Notes: generated from the letters alone by a model not told the origin. Counted from the stretch's first letter, positions 25,279 to 34,542 are shown. The stretch is 64,000 bases of DNA from Cytophagales bacterium (GCA_013298025.1 JAAFJE010000022.1:1-64000); one strand, 5' to 3'. Numbers and translations are program-made.

Positions 25279-26256
25279 TTAAACTTCTCTATCAATCAAT
25301 ATTTCTACGAAAGACCTCAGTGGTTCTTTACGACTTTGTTCAATTGGTAAGTTTTCGAGTAATTCAAAAGCTTTATCGAAATAGTAGTTAATTTTCTGAG
25401 TAGCTATCTCTTTAATGCCCAATTGTTCATAGATTTCGGTAACGGCTTTTACTTTTTCGGTAGGGTCGAAGGCGGTAGCATTGAGCCAATGATGCAAAGT
25501 TTGGGCAGTTTCGCCTTCTGCTTTCAGCAAAGCTTCAATCAGCATAAAGGTTTTTTTATTAGAAATAATATCGCCTCCTACCTGTTTGCCAAACTTGGCG
25601 GGGTCGCCGAATACGTCGAGTAAATCGTCTTTTAACTGAAAGCCTAGTCCAACGCAAATTCCAAAATCGTACAATGCTTGTGTGGTATCGGCATCGGCAT
25701 CACCAACAATAGCTCCTAGTTCGAGGGCAAAGCCTAGCAACACAGAAGTTTTTAGGCGAATCATTTCGATGTATTGTTCTTCCGTAACCGTTTCGGCGGT
25801 TTCAAAAGACATATCCAATTGTTGTCCCTCAAAAACCTCCATTGCCGTGCGGTTGAAGCGGTTGAGCACTTGTCGCAAATGGGCATCTTCAACGGTATTG
25901 ATGAGTTCGTAAGCTAAGATGAGCATGGCATCGCCCGAAAGAATGGCAATATTGTCGTTCCATTTGGCATTGACAGTTGGTTTGCCTCTACGCAAAGGAG
26001 CTTTATCCATAATATCGTCGTGCATCAACGTAAAATTATGGAAAAATTCTACCGCAAGGGCTGGCTTGAGGGCTTTTTGCCATTCGTCAGTAAAAAGCGA
26101 AGCAGCCATGAGCGTCATCAGCGGACGCAGGCGTTTGCCGCCCAATGCCATCAAATACTTTACGGGTTCGTACAATTCAATAGGGCTACTGCTTGTACCG
26201 TATTGTTGTTGTTGAAATGCTTCTTCGAGGGCTTGTAATAATTTTTTTGTATTCAT
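25279..26256 (-). CDS. polyprenyl (geranylgeranyl/farnesyl-type) diphosphate synthase
   Basis: A 325-residue trans-prenyltransferase. GGKRLRP binds isopentenyl diphosphate; DDIMDKAPLRRGKPT is the first aspartate-rich motif and KDDLLDVFGD the second. The five residues before the first DDxxD set chain length (FTLMH), without bulky pairs that would fix a C10 product; an exact product length is not deducible. The open frame reaches 26322, but the ATG at 26256 (MNTKKLLQALEEAF) is the usual start. It uses the isoprenoid units supplied through Dxr and feeds quinone or carotenoid synthesis. Confidence 0.92.
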   Translation of the reverse strand: MNTKKLLQALEEAFQQQQYGTSSSPIELYEPVKYLMALGGKRLRPLMTLMAASLFTDEWQKALKPALAVEFFHNFTLMHDDIMDKAPLRRGKPTVNAKWNDNIAILSGDAMLILAYELINTVEDAHLRQVLNRFNRTAMEVFEGQQLDMSFETAETVTEEQYIEMIRLKTSVLLGFALELGAIVGDADADTTQALYDFGICVGLGFQLKDDLLDVFGDPAKFGKQVGGDIISNKKTFMLIEALLKAEGETAQTLHHWLNATAFDPTEKVKAVTEIYEQLGIKEIATQKINYYFDKAFELLENLPIEQSRKEPLRSFVEILIDREV

Positions 26257-26491
26257 CTGAAAATCCAACGGACACCAATTGGATGAGTTTAATAAAGAAA
26301 TACGATTGTGTGCATGAGGCAATCAAGACCAGCGAGCGATTCGTTATCAGGCAATTAGTCAACGCTTGGGGCTTGTCTTTCAATTGTCATAAATTATAAC
26401 CATAACCTTCAACCTTTACGCTTTGTTATAATTTGTCAAAAATAGTAAAGAAGAAATGAAACCTAAAAAAGGGAATCAATTATATTTTGGC

Positions 26492-26499
26492 TAAATTTG
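26492..26499 (+). promoter_or_regulatory. -7 promoter element of the exonuclease gene
   Basis: TAAATTTG matches TAnnTTTG. Transcription would start near 26506, 26 bases before the ATG at 26532. No clear TTG is found at -33. Confidence 0.45.
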
Positions 26500-26531
26500 C
26501 AAAGCCTCACGACACCAGAGGAAAAACGAAT

Positions 26532-27344
26532 ATGCTTACTCATCAATTAAATCTCCGTAAACCTCTCGCTTTTTTCGATTTAGAAACAACAGGCGTGAGT
26601 GTAATTAAAGACCGTATCGTTGAAATCTGCATTGCAAAAGCCAATGTAGATGGCACGGTGACGGTCAAAACTCGTCGTGTCAATCCGGGCATTCCAATTC
26701 CGTTGGAGTCGTCGTTGGTGCATGGCATTTACGACGAAGACGTAAAAGACGAACCCAGTTTCAAGCAAATAGCCAAGTCGATGGCTCAATTTATCGAAGG
26801 TTGCGATTTGGCAGGTTTCAATTCTAATCGTTTTGATGTACCGATGTTGGTCGAAGAATTTTTGAGAAACGATGTCGAATTTGACTTAAAAAACCGCAGG
26901 CTTATCGACGTACAACGGATTTTCCACATGATGGAGCCTCGTAATTTAGGGGCAGCGTACCGTTTTTATTGCAACAAAGAATTGGTTGATGCCCATTCGG
27001 CGGAGGCTGATACCTTGGCTACGCTCGAAATTTTGGATGCACAGGTAAAGAGGTATGAAGGCGTAACAATTAAAAACGAAAAAAATGAGCTATATGCACC
27101 CATCAAAAACGATATGGATGCCTTACACGAATTGACTTCCTCGAAGTTGGTGGATTTTGCTCAACGCATGGTTTTCAATAAAGACGGGGTTGAAGTCATC
27201 AATTTTGGTAAGCACACGGGCAAACCCGTTGCACAGGTACTCAAAGAAGAACCTTCGTACTACGATTGGATGATGAAAGGCGAGTTTCCGCTTGATACAA
27301 AGCGAAAACTAACAGAGATAAAATTGCGAAATTTTAATAAATAA
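26532..27344 (+). CDS. DEDDh-type 3'-5' exonuclease (DnaQ / ExoX-like)
   Basis: A 270-residue exonuclease. Exo I FFDLETTG holds the first acidic pair, Exo II NSNRFDVPML the third aspartate, and Exo III AHSAEADTLATLEIL the histidine/aspartate pair. The C-terminal part (VINFGKHTGKPVAQVLKEEPSYYDWMMKGEFP) matches the small domain found at the end of exonuclease X and related proteins. A role in trimming DNA ends or proofreading is likely; the specific pathway is unknown. The ATG at 26532 is preferred over an upstream TTG at 26487, which would lie across the promoter. Confidence 0.88.
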   Translation: MLTHQLNLRKPLAFFDLETTGVSVIKDRIVEICIAKANVDGTVTVKTRRVNPGIPIPLESSLVHGIYDEDVKDEPSFKQIAKSMAQFIEGCDLAGFNSNRFDVPMLVEEFLRNDVEFDLKNRRLIDVQRIFHMMEPRNLGAAYRFYCNKELVDAHSAEADTLATLEILDAQVKRYEGVTIKNEKNELYAPIKNDMDALHELTSSKLVDFAQRMVFNKDGVEVINFGKHTGKPVAQVLKEEPSYYDWMMKGEFPLDTKRKLTEIKLRNFNK

Positions 27345-27463
27345 GAAAAATGCGTATCGGCGTAAGCCCGATTTTGCAAAAATTGGTTCTATATACGACC
27401 ATAAATCTTTAAAATACGCTTGGATTTGCAATATTTCTTAATTAGTTTTCAAACATAATTACT

Positions 27464-27471
27464 TATTTTTG
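27464..27471 (+). promoter_or_regulatory. -7 promoter element of the nuoKLMN operon
   Basis: TATTTTTG fits TAnnTTTG and would place the transcript start near 27478, 60-110 bases before nuoK. The -33 region is not a clear TTG. Confidence 0.45.
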
Positions 27472-27585
27472 CCCGAAATTTTCTAACAAACTGTAAGCAC
27501 TTTAATCGCTCCGCACGCTTGGAGCATTCCCATGTAGCGTTGAATGTTGGGAGAAAATCTTCCTGACAAGCAAACTTTAAGACTT

Positions 27586-27915
27586 ATGCAACAAATACCT
27601 GACGTTATCCGACAAATCCCGCTGCACTATTATGTGTGGTTCAGTACGGCACTGTTTTGTATAGGTGTGATTGGTGTTCTCACACGTCGCAATGCCATCA
27701 TTATCTTTATGTCAGTCGAATTGATGCTAAACGCAGCCAATCTACTACTCGCCGCTTTTTCTTCGTACAAATCAGACCCATCAGGGCAAGTATTTGTATT
27801 TTTCATTATGGCGGTAGCTGCTGCCGAAGTAGCGGTAGGGCTGGCGATTATCGTAATGATTTATCGTAACATCCAGTCTATTGATGTTGGTATTTTGAAT
27901 AAATTAAAGTGGTAA
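27586..27915 (+). CDS. nuoK: NADH-quinone oxidoreductase subunit K
   Basis: A 109-residue membrane subunit of respiratory complex I. Three membrane segments; MSVELMLNAANLLL includes the conserved membrane glutamate, and AAAEVAVGLAIIVMIYR the second one. The frame also has an ATG at 27544, but the ATG at 27586 (MQQIPDVIRQIPLHYY) gives the usual length. It is the first gene of a nuoK-L-M-N run. The gene immediately upstream is an exonuclease, not nuoJ, so the other ten subunits must be encoded elsewhere. Confidence 0.93.
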   Translation: MQQIPDVIRQIPLHYYVWFSTALFCIGVIGVLTRRNAIIIFMSVELMLNAANLLLAAFSSYKSDPSGQVFVFFIMAVAAAEVAVGLAIIVMIYRNIQSIDVGILNKLKW

Positions 27916-27960
27916 TTATCAGGTAGTGGGGTTTTCTCACGGCACATAGCTCCAAATATT

Positions 27961-29877
27961 ATGTCATTAGCAGTACTTATTCCCCTTTTTCCGCTCATTG
28001 GTTTTCTTATCAACGGAATAGGCTTTCGTAAAGTACCAAACGGATTAGTTGGTATTATTGGCTCGGCGGCCGCCTTGGCTGCATTTGCTTGTTCGCTGAA
28101 TTTATTTTTCGGCTTTACGGGGCAAGCACAGGTTGTTCATGTATTTGACTGGATTTCTGTTGGCAGCCTTCATATTGCTTTATCTTTCCAAATCGACCAA
28201 CTTTCGCTTTTGATGTTGCTGATTATCACAGGCGTAGGTTCACTCATTCATATTTACTCCATTGGCTATATGCACCACGACGAAGGTTTCGGGAAGTTTT
28301 TTGCTTTCTTAAACCTTTTCTTGTTCTTTATGCTTTTGTTGGTGTTGGGGTCGAACTACGTGGTGATGTTCATTGGCTGGGAAGGTGTAGGGCTTTGCTC
28401 TTATCTCTTGATTGGCTTTTGGAACAAAAACACCAATTATGGCAACGCCGCTCGCAAGGCTTTTATCATGAACCGTATTGGTGACTTGGGCTTTTTGCTT
28501 GGTATTTTCTTGATTATCTCGCATTTTGGCAGTGTCGAATACGCCGATGTATTTGGCAAAGTAGCTGAAGGAGGCTATGTGGCTGGCGATAAAACCTTGA
28601 TGGCTATTACCTTGCTTCTTTTTGTGGGGGCTATGGGTAAATCGGCACAGATACCTTTATATACTTGGCTACCCGATGCCATGGCAGGCCCAACGCCAGT
28701 TTCTGCCTTGATTCACGCAGCTACGATGGTGACGGCTGGTATTTATATGATTATCCGCTCTAATATTCTGTATAGTCTTTCGCCCGATACATTACATATC
28801 ATTGGTTGGGTAGGCTTGGCAACGGCTTTGCTTGCTGCGTCGATAGGGCTTTTGCAAAACGATATTAAAAAAGTATTGGCGTACTCTACCGTATCGCAGT
28901 TGGGCTATATGTTTATGGGCTTGGGCGTTGCGGCATACAGCTCTTCGTTTTTCCATGTGATGACACACGCATTCTTCAAAGCGTTGTTGTTCTTGGGTGC
29001 AGGCTCGGTGATTCATGCCATGTCTGACGAGCAAGATATTCGTTCGATGGGTGGACTTCGTAAAAAATTGCCTATCACATTCATTACTTTCTTAATTGCC
29101 ACCATTGCCATTTCGGGTATTCCTCCTTTTGCAGGTTTCTTCTCGAAAGACGAAATTTTGGCCCATGTGTATGAGCACAGCAAATTGATGTGGGCATTGG
29201 CATTGATTGGTTCGATGATGACTTCTTTCTATATGTTCCGCTTGCTGTTTTTGACCTTCTTTGGCGAATTTAGAGGCACACACGAGCAAGAGCATCACTT
29301 GCACGAATCACCTTTGACCATGACAGCCCCTTTGATGATTCTGGCGGTATTGTCTGCGGCAGGTGGTTTCTTCAATTTACCACACGTATTTCATGGCAAT
29401 GCAGGTCTTGCAAGCTTTATGCAACCTCTTTTTGCTCACAGCGAAGGCAGTCATCATGCCCCAGACGAATCTACAGAAATGATGCTCATGGGTATTTCGG
29501 TGGCAGCAGCCTTGGTGTCGGCTATTGCGGCTTATGTGATGTATGTAAGCAAAAATGCTGTACCTGAGCCAGATGGCAACGAAAGTGGTTTGCAAAAAGT
29601 GGTATATAATAAATATTACATCGACGAGCTTTATCATGCCGTTTTTGTGAAACCCATCACCGCTTTGTCGGGCATCTTGGTTTCGTTTGTAGAATTCTTA
29701 GTAATTGATTTGATTGTTGAAAGCATTGGCAAATTGGTGAAAGGTTTATCTTCAGAAGCACGATTATTACAAACGGGTACAACAGGCTACTATATCTTTT
29801 TTATGGTGTTATCCATTGTAGCCATGCTTTCGTGGGGTTTTTACCAACTCTATACCATAACCCATCCAGGTTTCTAA
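27961..29877 (+). CDS. nuoL: NADH-quinone oxidoreductase subunit L
   Basis: A 638-residue antiporter-like proton-pumping subunit at the distal end of the complex I membrane arm. Characteristic stretches are GWEGVGLCSYLLIGFW (conserved glutamate), GAMGKSAQIPLYTWLPDAMAGPTPVSALIHAATMVTAG, and SYLVSQLGYMF-type text in the sixth loop. Some fifteen hydrophobic segments are evident, with the long amphipathic helix towards the C-terminus. Length is normal. Confidence 0.97.
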   Translation: MSLAVLIPLFPLIGFLINGIGFRKVPNGLVGIIGSAAALAAFACSLNLFFGFTGQAQVVHVFDWISVGSLHIALSFQIDQLSLLMLLIITGVGSLIHIYSIGYMHHDEGFGKFFAFLNLFLFFMLLLVLGSNYVVMFIGWEGVGLCSYLLIGFWNKNTNYGNAARKAFIMNRIGDLGFLLGIFLIISHFGSVEYADVFGKVAEGGYVAGDKTLMAITLLLFVGAMGKSAQIPLYTWLPDAMAGPTPVSALIHAATMVTAGIYMIIRSNILYSLSPDTLHIIGWVGLATALLAASIGLLQNDIKKVLAYSTVSQLGYMFMGLGVAAYSSSFFHVMTHAFFKALLFLGAGSVIHAMSDEQDIRSMGGLRKKLPITFITFLIATIAISGIPPFAGFFSKDEILAHVYEHSKLMWALALIGSMMTSFYMFRLLFLTFFGEFRGTHEQEHHLHESPLTMTAPLMILAVLSAAGGFFNLPHVFHGNAGLASFMQPLFAHSEGSHHAPDESTEMMLMGISVAAALVSAIAAYVMYVSKNAVPEPDGNESGLQKVVYNKYYIDELYHAVFVKPITALSGILVSFVEFLVIDLIVESIGKLVKGLSSEARLLQTGTTGYYIFFMVLSIVAMLSWGFYQLYTITHPGF

Positions 29878-29921
29878 GTAATTACTTTCAATAGAATGAT
29901 TAACCGATAACGTTTTTATAA

Positions 29922-31373
29922 ATGTTAACACTCACACTCATACTTCTTCCCATTTTCGCTGGACTAATCACCTTAGCCACGAAAGGAGAAAATGCAAAAG
30001 TTCTGGCATTGGTAGCTTCATTGGTTGAATTAGCCTTGGGCGCCTATATTTATTCAACTTTTGTTGCAGACAGTAGCACACAGTTTGGTGTTACCTACAA
30101 TTGGATTGCTTCGGCAGGAATCAAATTTGCTGTTGGCATCGACGGCATCAGCCTTGTGTTGGTTTTACTTACTACCTTGCTTGTGCCATTCATTATTTTA
30201 TCGACTTTCAATCTTGCTTATAAAAACGCTTCTGTTTTTTATGCCTTGATTCTCTTTATGCAAGCCGCTCTTGTGGGTGTGTTTACGGCAAAAGATGCGT
30301 TTTTGTTTTACTTCTTCTTTGAAGCGGCACTTATTCCTATTTACTTCATTGCGGCTGTTTGGGGAAGCGAAAATCGTATTAAAGTAACTTTCAAATTTTT
30401 TGTTTATACGCTCTTCGGTTCGTTGTTTATGTTGCTTGCCTTGGTGTATTTGTACCTTAAAACACCAACCCATACCGCCGAAATCACTGCCTTGTATGAG
30501 GTGAGCAAATCGTTGGGAGTAACGGAACAATCGTACTTGTTCGCTGCGTTTTTCATTGCTTTTGCCATCAAAATGCCTTTGTTTCCTTTCCACACATGGC
30601 AACCCGATACCTATGTTGAAGCCCCTACGGCTGGCACGATGCTTTTGTCGGGTATTATGTTGAAAATGGGTACTTATGGGGTCATTCGCTTGTTGTTGCC
30701 TATTGTGCCTTTGGGCGTACAGGCTTGGGGCGGTGTAGCCGTGGTATTGTCGATTATTGGTATTGTGTATGGTTCGATTATTGCCATTCAGCAAAAAGAT
30801 ATGAAACGCCTGATTGCCTATTCTTCTTTTGCACACGTAGGTCTAATGTCGGCTGGTATTTTTGCTAAAAACCTCGATGGTTTACAAGGAGCTTTGGTGC
30901 AAATGTTGGCACATGGTATCAATGTAGTAGGCTTGTTTTTTATCGTAGAAATTATTCAACAACGTACCAAATCGAGAGAATTAGAGCAGTTGGGAGGTAT
31001 TACCCAAACAACGCCTAAACTCAGCGTATTTTTTATCATAATCATGTTGGGTTCGGTGGCATTGCCTTTGACCAACGGATTTGTGGGAGAGTTTTTACTT
31101 TTAAAAAGTGTATATGAATACAACAATTGGATGGGTGCTGTAGCAGGACTAACCATTATTTTGGGGGCTGTTTATATGCTTCGTTTGGTACAAAAATCTA
31201 TGTTTGGTGCTACTACAGCACTCACCGAAGGATTTGAAGATTTGAATACAAGCGAAGTGGCCACATTGTTGCCAATTGCCCTTTTAGTTATCGTGCTAGG
31301 GGTAGCTCCAAATGCTATTCTCAAAGTATCTGAGCCTGCTGTAAGCCAATTGTTATCTATCATTAATCATTAG
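29922..31373 (+). CDS. nuoM: NADH-quinone oxidoreductase subunit M
   Basis: A 483-residue antiporter-like subunit of complex I. FFFEAALIPIYFIAAVWG holds the conserved glutamate, and AFAIKMPLFPFHTWQPDTYVEAPTAGTMLLSG the lysine and the loop shared by NuoL/M/N. KDMKRLIAYSSFAHVGLM is the other family signature. It lies 44 bases after nuoL; a short hairpin separates it from nuoN. Confidence 0.97.
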   Translation: MLTLTLILLPIFAGLITLATKGENAKVLALVASLVELALGAYIYSTFVADSSTQFGVTYNWIASAGIKFAVGIDGISLVLVLLTTLLVPFIILSTFNLAYKNASVFYALILFMQAALVGVFTAKDAFLFYFFFEAALIPIYFIAAVWGSENRIKVTFKFFVYTLFGSLFMLLALVYLYLKTPTHTAEITALYEVSKSLGVTEQSYLFAAFFIAFAIKMPLFPFHTWQPDTYVEAPTAGTMLLSGIMLKMGTYGVIRLLLPIVPLGVQAWGGVAVVLSIIGIVYGSIIAIQQKDMKRLIAYSSFAHVGLMSAGIFAKNLDGLQGALVQMLAHGINVVGLFFIVEIIQQRTKSRELEQLGGITQTTPKLSVFFIIIMLGSVALPLTNGFVGEFLLLKSVYEYNNWMGAVAGLTIILGAVYMLRLVQKSMFGATTALTEGFEDLNTSEVATLLPIALLVIVLGVAPNAILKVSEPAVSQLLSIINH

Positions 31374-31386
31374 AACTTTAATCTAG

Positions 31387-31404
31387 CCTCACATCCTTGT
31401 GAGG
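31387..31404 (+). promoter_or_regulatory. hairpin between nuoM and nuoN
   Basis: A perfect 7-bp stem CCTCACA-TCCT-TGTGAGG followed by TTTTAT. It stands 14 bases after the nuoM stop and 18 before the nuoN ATG, so it resembles a weak intrinsic terminator or mRNA-processing element inside the operon. Confidence 0.5.
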
Positions 31405-31422
31405 TTTTATGATATAGAAAAT

Positions 31423-32844
31423 ATGAACGCAATCATAGCTTTATCACTTTTCGGTATCTCCAATTTGTTTTTAGGGTTTTTAAACAACCGTAAAATCTTA
31501 TTGCCCGCTACTCTGCTATTCATTCTCATTGCTCTGGGTTTGAACTTTCTGGACTGGAATCATGAGTATGTATGGTTTAGCAATATGCTGAAAACCAACA
31601 ACCTATCCGTAAACTTTACCACTGTTATTCTCTTATCAGCCTTGCTGGTAGTGGCTATTTCACGAGGCTTTGGCGACGACGAAGAACACTCGCATCCGGC
31701 AGAGTACTACGCCATTATGTTGTTTTCTGTGGTAGGGGCAATCATGATGGTTACGTACCAAAGTATCATCATGCTTTTTGTGGGTATCGAAATCCTTTCG
31801 GTGGCAATGTATGTACTGACTGGTTCTGACAAACGTAACTTGCGTTCAAACGAAGCAGCTTTGAAGTACTTCTTGATGGGCTCGTTTGCTACAGGTATTT
31901 TCCTTTTTGGGGTAGCACTGATTTATGGTACAACAGGCTCATTCGACCTCAATGGCATAGCTCTTTCTTTATCGCATATCAAAAAACAAGAACTCGGTAT
32001 TTATCCAGCTGCTCCTATTTTGTTTGCAGGAGTGATACTCATTTTTATCGGGATGTTGTTTAAAATATCGGCTGCTCCTTTTCACTTCTGGACTCCCGAT
32101 GTGTATGAAGGTGCACCAAGTATTTTCACGGCATTTATGTCAACTGTCGTAAAAACCGCTGGTATCGCTGCGTTATACCGCTTGTTTTCGGTTTCCTTCC
32201 TTACGATGTATAGCGTTTGGGGAAATCCTTTGGTGTATATCACTTGTATTACGTTGTTGATAGGCAATATTACGGCAGTGTACCAACAAAGCTTCAAGCG
32301 GATGTTGGCGTATTCGAGTATTTCTCACGCAGGGTATTTGTTGATTACGGTATTGGCAAAAGTACCTGGCACCAATTCTTCGCTTTTGTTTTATTCGTTG
32401 GCTTACGCTGTGGCTACTATTTCAGCTTTTGGGGTATTGATTTTGGTATCAGAAGCACAAGCCAAAGCTGGTAAGCCCGACGAAAGTTTCGATGCACTCA
32501 ATGGCTTGGCTGCCAAAAACCCGTTCTTGGCATTTGTGTTGGCGGTGTCAATGCTCTCTTTGGCAGGTATTCCACTGACGGCTGGTTTCTTTGGTAAGTT
32601 TTTCATCTTTGCCGATGCTTTCAGCCATACGTCGAGTATTTTCAAAGGAATCCTTACTATTGCAGTGCTGATGTCGGCTGTGGGGGTGTATTACTACTTC
32701 AAACCCATTATAGCTGCTTATTTGAAAAAAGGTGACATAGAAAAAATTGAAATTTCTCCTATTTATAAGCTGACCTTAATTCTTACGACTGCTATCACGA
32801 TACTACTCGGCTTAATGCCCGATTTAGTAAAAAATATTTTCTAA
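31423..32844 (+). CDS. nuoN: NADH-quinone oxidoreductase subunit N
   Basis: A 473-residue antiporter-like subunit of complex I. LFVGIEILSVAMYVLTG holds the conserved glutamate, ISAAPFHFWTPDVYEGAPSIF the lysine and loop signature, and KRMLAYSSISHAGYLL the second family motif. The frame extends to a GTG at 31399, but the ATG at 31423 gives the standard start and avoids starting within the hairpin. Last nuo gene here. Confidence 0.96.
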   Translation: MNAIIALSLFGISNLFLGFLNNRKILLPATLLFILIALGLNFLDWNHEYVWFSNMLKTNNLSVNFTTVILLSALLVVAISRGFGDDEEHSHPAEYYAIMLFSVVGAIMMVTYQSIIMLFVGIEILSVAMYVLTGSDKRNLRSNEAALKYFLMGSFATGIFLFGVALIYGTTGSFDLNGIALSLSHIKKQELGIYPAAPILFAGVILIFIGMLFKISAAPFHFWTPDVYEGAPSIFTAFMSTVVKTAGIAALYRLFSVSFLTMYSVWGNPLVYITCITLLIGNITAVYQQSFKRMLAYSSISHAGYLLITVLAKVPGTNSSLLFYSLAYAVATISAFGVLILVSEAQAKAGKPDESFDALNGLAAKNPFLAFVLAVSMLSLAGIPLTAGFFGKFFIFADAFSHTSSIFKGILTIAVLMSAVGVYYYFKPIIAAYLKKGDIEKIEISPIYKLTLILTTAITILLGLMPDLVKNIF

Positions 32845-32845
32845 G

Positions 32846-33343
32846 GTGTCTAGTAAAAAACAGTCGAAGTTTCTAAATAAAAAAGATTTAGTAGCGTATT
32901 TTCTAGTTGCAGGAACAGGAGCAATTGTACAAATTGTAGCTGGGAGTATTCTCCGCAATACCCTCGGATTTTCGTATGGGGCTTCTGTTTCGTATGGATA
33001 CATCATCTCGTTTTTTGTAGGCTTTACGCTCACCAAATGGTTTGCTTTCGATGCCCGTAATTCCAATCAAACAAGGCGTGAGGTGGTCAAGTTTATGATG
33101 GTAGCTACAGGTTCTTGGGGCGTAACTTGGGTGGGTTCGATGATGGCTTTACAACTTGCCCACAAAATTTTTGCCAGAGGAATTATCGTTTTACCTGTCG
33201 TGCATCAGCCCATCCATATCAATGAGCTAGGGAGTCAAGTGGTAGGCATGGGGTTTAGTTTTGTTTTCAACTACATTATGCACAAAACTTTTACCTTTAA
33301 AAGTACAGGTTTTTATCACAGACTTAAAAGTTTTATCAAATAG
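32846..33343 (+). CDS. GtrA-like membrane protein
   Basis: A 165-residue protein with four membrane segments of the GtrA (PF04138) type: LVAYFLVAGTGAIVQIVAGS, YGYIISFFVGFTLTKWFAF, and the closing GFSFVFNYIMHKTFTFK typical of the family. GtrA proteins are thought to move lipid-linked sugars across the inner membrane. It starts with GTG (32846) one base after the nuoN stop, so it is probably translated from the same transcript even though the function is unrelated. Confidence 0.82.
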   Translation: MSSKKQSKFLNKKDLVAYFLVAGTGAIVQIVAGSILRNTLGFSYGASVSYGYIISFFVGFTLTKWFAFDARNSNQTRREVVKFMMVATGSWGVTWVGSMMALQLAHKIFARGIIVLPVVHQPIHINELGSQVVGMGFSFVFNYIMHKTFTFKSTGFYHRLKSFIK

Positions 33344-33570
33344 CTTGCCCTGTATTGTTTGTTAAGGTGTTGCACTATTAGGATGAAAATAGTAAAAAAT
33401 CAAGATAAGACTTCGGCAAAAAAGGCTAAAAAGATAGAAAAATTAAAAATTTACTTATTAGAATTGTACTATATATCTTTTTATTTTATAATTATTTGTA
33501 TAAAATACAGGCTTTTATAAAGATTTTTCGCTTAATTATTAAAAATTAATTAAAAAAGTTGGCTAATCGC

Positions 33571-33601
33571 TTGGAGGATATATAAGTTGTACATAACTTT
33601 G
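33571..33601 (+). promoter_or_regulatory. promoter of the small lipoprotein gene
   Basis: TTG (33571-33573), 20 bases, then TAACTTTG (33594-33601). Transcription would start near 33608, 23 bases before the ATG. The 200 bases upstream are extremely AT-rich. Confidence 0.7.
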
Positions 33602-33630
33602 TAACTCAAACCTTAAACACCACAAAAGAA

Positions 33631-33816
33631 ATGAAAAAATTGTTCGCTTTCGCTTTAGTAGCTGGTATGGTTACTTTGGCTGCTTGTTCAAAATCAGGTG
33701 GAGAATCTACTACTACAGATTCAACTGCTGTTGACACTACTGTAGCTGATACTACTGTAGCTGATACTACTGTAGCTGATTCTGCTGCTGCTCCTGCTGA
33801 TTCAGTTAAGAAATAA
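33631..33816 (+). CDS. small low-complexity lipoprotein
   Basis: A 61-residue protein with a lipoprotein signal peptide (KKLFAFALVAGMVTLAAC; lipobox LAAC, cysteine 19). The mature part is made only of S, G, T, D, A, V, P, E and K, with VADTT repeated. It should be exported and lipid-anchored, with a disordered acidic body. Small proteins of this composition are common in Cytophagales; no function is known. The gene has its own strong promoter and a terminator, so it is a single-gene unit and may be highly expressed. Confidence 0.8.
   Translation: MKKLFAFALVAGMVTLAACSKSGGESTTTDSTAVDTTVADTTVADTTVADSAAAPADSVKK
33736..33780 (+). repeat. three perfect 15-bp tandem repeats within the lipoprotein gene
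   Basis: ACTACTGTAGCTGAT occurs three times without change at 33736-33750, 33751-33765 and 33766-33780. The unit is a multiple of three, so copy number can change without shifting the frame. Confidence 0.9.
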
Positions 33817-33840
33817 TTCTTGACCAAAGCAAGACATTAT

Positions 33841-33864
33841 AAAAGCCCCATTTTGGGGCTTTTT
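33841..33864 (+). terminator. terminator of the small lipoprotein gene
   Basis: AAAAGCCCC (33841-33849), loop ATTTT, GGGGCTTTT (33855-33863), then T. Confidence 0.85.
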
Positions 33865-33881
33865 GATTTTTACCCTGTGCC

Positions 33882-34493
33882 ATGTCATTGACTTCCGACT
33901 ATCAAATTTTTGAAACGTATTTTCCTAAAGGGGCATCTACCTATTGCTTTGACCTTTGGAAAAAATATCGTTTTACCTTCAAAATTGCCAAGCCCCGTCA
34001 AAGTAAATTAGGTGATTATTGTTTTCGGAAAGAACAAGGACACCAAATCAGCGTCAATGGCAACCTCAATCCTTATGCTTTTACTATCACCTACATTCAT
34101 GAAGTAGCCCATTTGCTCACTTATAAGCAATACAAAAAGAAACAAGAACCGCACGGATTGGCATGGAAAAAGAATTTTAAAAGCCTGTTTGAACCGCTCC
34201 TTTCCGAAGCTATTTTTCCTAGATCCGTGTTATCGCCTTTGAAGCAGTATTTAGAAAACCCTGCGGCTAGTACCCAAGGATGCCCCGCCTTGGTTTCGGC
34301 TTTACGCTTGTTTGACGCAACCCACAACCATTCTTTAGTCGAATTGATGAGCCTTGCCGAAGGACAATCTTTTGAGCTTCAAAACAGAACTTTTGTAAAA
34401 GGAACGCTGCGACGTACCCGATTTCTTTGCACCGAGCTTAGTTCTGGAAAAAGATATGTCGTAGCGGCGCATGCACTTGTAAAAAAACTATAA
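33882..34493 (+). CDS. SprT-like domain protein
   Basis: A 203-residue protein of the SprT-like (zincin) superfamily. YIHEVAHLL (histidine 73, glutamate 74, histidine 77) is the HExxH motif, and EPHGLAWKKNF supplies the third ligand (histidine 91). Related eukaryotic SPRTN cleaves proteins cross-linked to DNA; the bacterial proteins are not well characterised. No signal peptide, so cytoplasmic. It precedes porU by 49 bases on the same strand. Confidence 0.85.
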   Translation: MSLTSDYQIFETYFPKGASTYCFDLWKKYRFTFKIAKPRQSKLGDYCFRKEQGHQISVNGNLNPYAFTITYIHEVAHLLTYKQYKKKQEPHGLAWKKNFKSLFEPLLSEAIFPRSVLSPLKQYLENPAASTQGCPALVSALRLFDATHNHSLVELMSLAEGQSFELQNRTFVKGTLRRTRFLCTELSSGKRYVVAAHALVKKL

Positions 34494-34542
34494 TTTTACA
34501 GGTAAAATCTCGTTGAATAGCCATACTAGCCCTACAGCATCT

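Noticed and set aside
30198-30836. 212-codon open frame on the minus strand
   Set aside because: Opposite nuoM; the protein is rich in H, N, Q and R as expected for a shadow of a hydrophobic membrane protein.
33736-33780. CRISPR-like array
   Set aside because: The three 15-bp units are directly adjacent without spacers and are in frame within a gene.
33606-33827. Minus-strand 73-codon open frame opposite the small lipoprotein gene
   Set aside because: Its repeats only mirror the 15-bp units of the lipoprotein gene; promoter, signal peptide and terminator all fit the plus strand.
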